Assembly: GCA_900128585.1 (NCBI GenBank)
Contig: LT642520.1
Location: forward strand, 1-11,296
Length of the DNA stretch: 11,296 bases
Direction: 5' to 3'
Source: Stramenopiles sp. TOSAG23-3
Lineage: Eukaryota; Sar
Part shown: piece after piece, positions 7,234 through 11,296 of the stretch
Layout: every line of letters starts with the position of its first letter
How positions within the stretch are numbered: position 1 is the first letter of the stretch
Translations under genes and position numbers: made by a program
The notes under the pieces: generated by a model
Database searches by the model: none
What the model saw: the letters and a program-made list of their open reading frames with translations, nothing else
What the model was told of the DNA's origin: nothing

Positions 7234-7518
7234 TTAAGGTTTGATCCAGGAAAGTAATCCAGCGACGGGAGGCGAGAGCGTTGCTGACACGCTTCAGGAT
7301 TTAAAAGTTTTAAGAGTGATTCGGTTGTTCATATTAATAAAATTAGCGCGGGCCATATTGATTAAAAACAAGAAATTGGCTGTTATGTTATCATATACTA
7401 TTAAAAAAATATTGTAGTATTATTAAAAGAGTCGTCAAAATTTGTATTATTTAAGTGTGAAAGAAAGAAAAACACTTTATATTTTCCTCCTAAGACTTAA
7501 AATAACACGATATTATGT
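7234..7518. other. Convergent 3' region
   Basis: This 285-bp AT-rich spacer lies between the stop codons of two converging genes. It holds AATAAA at 7336-7341 for the plus-strand CobW gene and an ATACTA/TAGTAT inverted repeat at 7395-7420. No gene is seen. Confidence 0.6.
7336..7341 (+). terminator. Candidate polyadenylation signal of the CobW-ankyrin gene
   Basis: AATAAA about 100 nt after the TAG stop, in the right position for a short 3' UTR. No cleavage site can be read from sequence alone. Confidence 0.45.
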
Positions 7519-7523
7519 TTATT
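7518..7523 (-). terminator. AATAAA overlapping the stop codon of the IQ scaffold gene
   Basis: On the minus strand the end reads GAA CAA TAA ACA, so AATAAA includes the TAA stop. If it is the polyadenylation signal, the 3' UTR would be only a few tens of bases. No clearer hexamer was seen just downstream. Confidence 0.3.
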
Positions 7524-10500
7524 GTTCTTTCTCCGAATCTATGCGTCGTGCCACGCGCTGGAAAATATTGGTGCTTGCTCCGCCTGTTGCATTATGCTCC
7601 CCGCCTTGGCTCTGAGCCTCATTGCTTTGGGATTGGCCGCTGGCATCAAAAGGGTTTTCCCATTGCGTTTCACCCGTCAATGAGTTTATGTAATACGTCA
7701 TGCCACTGTCCTCGTCAAACCCTTCTGTCCATTCTGCCTCGGCGGGCTGAGAGACCGTGGGGGGCACTTCTTCTTCCGCGACAACGCCTGTATTTGCTCC
7801 CCCGTTTTCGGCAATCTCCAGGCGCTGCAGTGCTTCCGCCTTAAGTTCCCGAAAACCCTCGCCTTCGTTATCTGGAATCAAATATGCTATCGAACGGATG
7901 GATTCCACTCCCTTAGCTTTCTCCAATGCGTCTCGTAGACCGGACAAGCGTTCGATTCTTAAGTTTTCCTCTGCTTTTGTTGCCCTTTCGACCTCTTTCT
8001 TTTTCCTTTCGTTTTGCCTCTCGAAACGTTCTTTCTCTGCCTTATCTGCTAAAGCCTTCAAATGGGACTCGTATTCCCGGCACTGGCGCTCCTCGTCTGC
8101 CATGATGTTTCGCTCCATGGCTTCTGCGGCAAGTTCTTTCCTCTTCTCTGCAGCAAGTTTGATGGATTCTTCACGCTGCTTCCTGGCGTTATGCTGATGC
8201 TCCAGAAGAACGTCGTTTGCCCGAAGCCGGCCTAAGTGTCCACGGGCTACTCGTTGCATTTGCACTGCAGCACGTATTCTTGCTTTCCCAAGCTCTTCCA
8301 ATTTCAAACTTTGCGCCTTGGCCTTTCTCCGACCCTCGTAACCTCGCCACACTCGCTGAATATCAATGGATCCTTGGATAGAGTTTTGTACAAATTTCTG
8401 GTGTTGGGATTTCTGGTACTCGGTCCGTTCTAGTTTCCCCCTGATGTGCTTCTGGATGACAGTTGCGGCCTCCCTTTCTTGCAGCACTAGCAATTGACGT
8501 CCGTGTTTACGAGCATGAACTGCTTCTCGCGCCACCTTCCCTCGTCTCATCTTTTGAATCATGGTAGCTGCGTGACTTCTTTTTCTGCGCTCGTCTAGTG
8601 CTTCGTATTTTTGATGGGCATGTTTTCGACCAATTCTACCTCGTGCTATCCTTTGAATGTTGATTGCTGCGAAATGCTGCTCTTCCAGCCCTTTGCTCTC
8701 GACCATCGTTCGTCTATCGTTAGCTTTATTTCTTCCTGCCTTGCCTCGGTACACACGTTGGATACTGTTTGCGGCAAAATGCCTACTTCTTTTGGCTTTA
8801 ACTGTTTCACGCCCACCAAAACCACGGTACGTTCGCTGTATCGCGACGGCTGCAGCATCGTTTCTAGCCCTGGCATCGGCTTCCTTTTGCTTGAAGGCTT
8901 CCTTTTCTTCACGAAGGGTCGCTGTATACTTTCGGTCCCGTGCGCCCCTCGCGGTTTTCTGGATTTTCGTAGCGGCATTGTTCATTGTAATCTCTTCTCT
9001 TCGTTTAATCTCCCGTTCCATCTCCTTCTCCCTCTCTATCCTAAGTCGATGGCGTTCCGCTTCTTCTGCTTTTCGTTTTTCCTCCGCTCGCACTTGGCGC
9101 GCTATTTCTTTTCTTCGTAGTGCACTGTCCCTAATCTTCCGACCAATTCTTCCCCTCCACATTTTTTGAACCATTTCTACGCCCTTTTGTTTTCGTTGAA
9201 AGTGCAACAAAAAGTGCCACCGGTCGAGTTTTGCTTTGTGCCAGGATTGAATCATATCCACCGCTTTTTTCATACGTTTTATTCTAATGCGAGTAAGCGT
9301 TGTCCGCCAGAATGCTTGCAGAATGGTGGCTGCCTTTTCATTACGGCGTTTTCTCATCTCCTCCGCAATGATCATAGCGCGCTTGCGAGCCTTTATTCCT
9401 TTAAATGCCCTCTGCAACGTTTTTGCAGCGGAATTCGACTCCTGTTCTCTGATTCTTTCCTCCGCTTTTTGGTTCAGGATGCATTCTCGATAAAACGCTG
9501 CTCGTCGGACCCGCGCTATCTTTCTGTTAAAAACAACTTTCGTCGCATACATCCGAAAAATGCTCTCTATCTTGGTGGCTGATCGCACTTCGCGAGTCTT
9601 CTTTTTCAAAAATAACAATAGTCGTTTTGACCGGATAAATCGTTGTACAACGATGGCTGCCAAGTGCCGAAGTCTATGAAGACGTTTCACTTTGTTCCTA
9701 TCTCGTATGCCGCGGCGTACGCGTTGGATAAAAATGGCACTATTGCGCTGAATTCGTCTATTCTTTTTTTGGGTGCAAAACATCTTCCATGCCCCCCATG
9801 GGTGCAAAACCAATATTTTTCGTGCATGTTTTACAGCTTGGTCCATTTTTTTCTTTGCGTCCAGCACTTGACGCGCCTTCATGGATCGCCACGCGTTCTG
9901 GAAAGATGTTGCAGCCATTCTAGCCCGGTAGCTGGACGGCCAGTTGCTCCTTTCCAGTCCCCATTGCCTCCGATCCATTTCGTCCGTGATATTTTGTAAT
10001 ATCATTCTCGCTGTCCCCTCGGCATTCCTTAAGTCTTGAATAGCCAGTGCATTGCCGGCGTATAAACCCGTCCCCAGTGCAAGTCCAAGCCTATCGCTAG
10101 CTTCTAACAATTGCTTCTCAAAGTATTCTCCCGTGTCAAAGTTCAAAAATGAAAGCCTTGGGATCCGCTTAACCAAAGCGTTTTGGGCATCCTGGAGTTG
10201 CAGTAGTGTGTCCACAGAGTCTATTCTAGTCACGGCTTCAACGACAAGAGGCTGGATCGCGGTCAATAAATTGTCTGGAATAACATCCCCACTCCGCAGT
10301 GAGCTGCCTAGTTTCGATGTTAATTTTGATGCCGTTTTGTACGCCTCCGCCGCTTGGTTTATGCTCATATAATTGACCTTGGAACTGATTCGGTAGCGTA
10401 ATATACCAAGCAGTCTGGCCTTGAAAGCAAGGAGTTGTTGTTCCAAGCTCATCAGCCTCCTTCGAAATGTCCCCTCTGGTGAAAACGTTACGCTTGGGTC

Positions 10501-11296
10501 AAGAGGTGGGGTTTCCACATTCATTTTTCTGGTGGGGTAATACGCGGTAGAAGGTATGCTAGGTGCCCCCGTTTTGTCCATGGGGGCGTTGGGAGAGCTG
10601 ACTAGGCCTGCACCGAATGATAAAAATGTGCTAGCTTGTGGCCGAACCCCTAAAAAATTGTACAACTCCGCGAGTGTCACATTGTACATGTGCTTTGTTC
10701 TATACCTCATAAATTTTGACTGCATTGGCTTTTCATAAGCCAATCGCCGCAGTATAGTAGAGCCACTTATTGCTGCGACCAATTCATCGTTAAATCGTAA
10801 ATTGGTTAAAAATTCACTGCGGTGGATAAACCCAGCCCCGTAACTATCGCTCAGATGGAAAGCGTGCTCAATTAACGCCTCTTCGTCCACCTCCATTGCT
10901 GCAAAAGGCGCTTGCCTGCACACGTACTTGTTTTTTATTTTGCGCGAACCTTTGAGTTTAGGCAGTGTTTTTGCAAGCAGTATCTTTTTCGTTAAACGTT
11001 TTTTCTTAGATCGCTTTTCTTTTCTAAAGTGGGGATGGTCGTCGTAAGTTTCACTCATCAACTTCTTAAGCCGCTTCCGTCGCTTCTTGGTCAGGGGTGC
11101 TCGTCCTGCTAAAGATTGGAGAGGGTTAGGCTTGTATGTCTTTCGCCTTTTCTTTGAAACAAACGTGCCAGAGTGTATGGCTTGACGAATCATAGCTTGT
11201 TGATGAGGACAAAAATCAACTTTTTTTGCACTACCCCAAGCAGGTTTGCTCCTGCATTCCCTACAGCGCCCGACCTTGAGAGTCGAGAAGCTATGC
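7519..11296 (-). CDS. Large IQ-repeat scaffold protein with EF-hand-like and WW domains, 5' end outside the window
   Basis: From Met at 11193 the frame gives 1224 residues to TAA at 7519-7521. It also stays open upstream to the window edge with coding-like sequence, so the true start is probably outside. Numbering from that Met, residues 12-80 are very basic (SKKRRK, KKRRKRLKK). Residues 116-127 form a degenerate EF-hand loop (DSYGAGFIHRSE, with canonical G6, I8 and E12). A helical region of unknown type follows (about 240-410). About 16 IQ-like motifs start near 431, 489, 516, 542, 593, 625, 648, 675, 744, 785, 811, 846, 879, 913, 945 and 979; the clearest are IQRTYRGFGGR, IQRVYRGKAGR and IQRVWRGYEGR. 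Charged coiled coils lie at about 690-740 and 1000-1090, and a WW domain at about 1153-1183 (W1155, YYIN, W1178, P1181). IQ motifs bind calmodulin or centrin and WW domains bind proline-rich partners, so a cytoskeletal, centrosomal or flagellar scaffold is inferred. No ortholog is named. Confidence 0.85.
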   Translation of the reverse strand, partial: HSFSTLKVGRCRECRSKPAWGSAKKVDFCPHQQAMIRQAIHSGTFVSKKRRKTYKPNPLQSLAGRAPLTKKRRKRLKKLMSETYDDHPHFRKEKRSKKKRLTKKILLAKTLPKLKGSRKIKNKYVCRQAPFAAMEVDEEALIEHAFHLSDSYGAGFIHRSEFLTNLRFNDELVAAISGSTILRRLAYEKPMQSKFMRYRTKHMYNVTLAELYNFLGVRPQASTFLSFGAGLVSSPNAPMDKTGAPSIPSTAYYPTRKMNVETPPLDPSVTFSPEGTFRRRLMSLEQQLLAFKARLLGILRYRISSKVNYMSINQAAEAYKTASKLTSKLGSSLRSGDVIPDNLLTAIQPLVVEAVTRIDSVDTLLQLQDAQNALVKRIPRLSFLNFDTGEYFEKQLLEASDRLGLALGTGLYAGNALAIQDLRNAEGTARMILQNITDEMDRRQWGLERSNWPSSYRARMAATSFQNAWRSMKARQVLDAKKKMDQAVKHARKILVLHPWGAWKMFCTQKKNRRIQRNSAIFIQRVRRGIRDRNKVKRLHRLRHLAAIVVQRFIRSKRLLLFLKKKTREVRSATKIESIFRMYATKVVFNRKIARVRRAAFYRECILNQKAEERIREQESNSAAKTLQRAFKGIKARKRAMIIAEEMRKRRNEKAATILQAFWRTTLTRIRIKRMKKAVDMIQSWHKAKLDRWHFLLHFQRKQKGVEMVQKMWRGRIGRKIRDSALRRKEIARQVRAEEKRKAEEAERHRLRIEREKEMEREIKRREEITMNNAATKIQKTARGARDRKYTATLREEKEAFKQKEADARARNDAAAVAIQRTYRGFGGRETVKAKRSRHFAANSIQRVYRGKAGRNKANDRRTMVESKGLEEQHFAAINIQRIARGRIGRKHAHQKYEALDERRKRSHAATMIQKMRRGKVAREAVHARKHGRQLLVLQEREAATVIQKHIRGKLERTEYQKSQHQKFVQNSIQGSIDIQRVWRGYEGRRKAKAQSLKLEELGKARIRAAVQMQRVARGHLGRLRANDVLLEHQHNARKQREESIKLAAEKRKELAAEAMERNIMADEERQCREYESHLKALADKAEKERFERQNERKKKEVERATKAEENLRIERLSGLRDALEKAKGVESIRSIAYLIPDNEGEGFRELKAEALQRLEIAENGGANTGVVAEEEVPPTVSQPAEAEWTEGFDEDSGMTYYINSLTGETQWENPFDASGQSQSNEAQSQGGEHNATGGASTNIFQRVARRIDSEKEQ
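7645..7737 (-). other. WW domain of the IQ scaffold
   Basis: WTEGFDEDSGMTYYINSLTG followed by ETQWENPF has both signature tryptophans, the central YYIN and the closing W-x-x-P, as in canonical WW domains that bind proline-rich ligands. It is followed by about 40 Gln/Ser/Gly-rich residues and a short basic helix at the very end. Confidence 0.9.
8224..9903 (-). repeat. Array of about 16 IQ-like motifs
   Basis: Motifs of the type A-x-x-IQ-x-x-x-RG-x-x-x-R recur every 23 to 69 residues. In the C-terminal half, from 785 on, spacing is 26 to 35 residues and the motifs match the consensus well. The N-terminal ones (ESIFRMYATK, QAFWRTTLTR, QSWHKAKLDR) are degenerate. Regular spacing fits a long helix loaded with calmodulin-like light chains. 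Confidence 0.85.
11203..11265 (-). other. Cys/His cluster upstream of the first Met of the IQ scaffold
   Basis: In frame with the IQ protein and without a stop, the sequence before Met 11193 encodes CREC, then RSKPAWG, then FCPH. This is a C-x2-C-x14-C-x-H pattern that could bind zinc. It reads as protein, which supports an N-terminus beyond the window. If translation instead starts at 11193, this is 5' leader. Confidence 0.4.

Noticed and set aside
8611-9169. 169- and 170-codon plus-strand ORFs within the IQ gene
   Set aside because: Phe/Ser/Leu-rich antisense readings of the Arg/Lys/Glu-rich IQ array; expected shadows.
1-11296. tRNA, rRNA, CRISPR or transposon ends
   Set aside because: No T-loop GTTCGA context with paired arms, no spaced repeat array, and no terminal repeats or transposase-like ORF were found by eye.

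Overview
This is a eukaryotic nuclear window. It carries long single-exon protein genes with eukaryote-type domains (IQ motifs, a WW domain, ankyrin repeats, an XK-related-like membrane protein), AT-rich intergenic DNA with simple repeats, TATA boxes and AATAAA signals. There are no bacterial-style operons. The intron-poor layout and gene mix would suit a unicellular protist or alga, possibly a stramenopile, but no sequence feature proves the lineage.

Layout, left to right. (1) 78-1885, minus strand: an unrecognised gene of about 600 codons. Its reading frame is broken once, near 596-638: a 429-codon 5' part runs into a TAG while the -1 frame opens in the overlap and continues for about 186 codons to a Cys-rich, hydrophobic C-terminus. 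(2) 1886-2549: a divergent intergenic region with a pyrimidine tract and a 7-bp hairpin. (3) 2550-4652, plus: a 700-aa multipass membrane protein with two segments resembling the XK-related (XKR) family signature. (4) 4653-5757: a 1.1-kb AT-rich, simple-repeat-rich spacer with a perfect 29-bp direct repeat, a 41-nt purine tract, a GAA/TTC hairpin and a TATA-type promoter. (5) 5758-7233, plus: a complete CobW/ZNG1-type GTPase metallochaperone fused to C-terminal ankyrin repeats. (6) 7234-7518: a short convergent 3' region. (7) 7519 to the right edge, minus: a very large IQ-repeat protein (about 16 IQ-like motifs) with a degenerate EF-hand near the N-terminus, coiled coils and a C-terminal WW domain. 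Its frame stays open to the window edge, so its start probably lies outside.

The genes show no obvious shared pathway. The CobW-ankyrin protein is probably a cytosolic zinc (or other metal) chaperone with a built-in protein-binding arm. The IQ/WW protein is probably a calmodulin- or centrin-binding cytoskeletal or flagellar scaffold. The XKR-like protein is a candidate lipid scramblase or transport-related membrane protein. The clearest points for follow-up are the broken gene at the left, the CobW-ankyrin fusion, the duplicated XKR-like signature and the truncated N-terminus of the IQ scaffold. I found no CRISPR array, insertion sequence, rRNA or tRNA.
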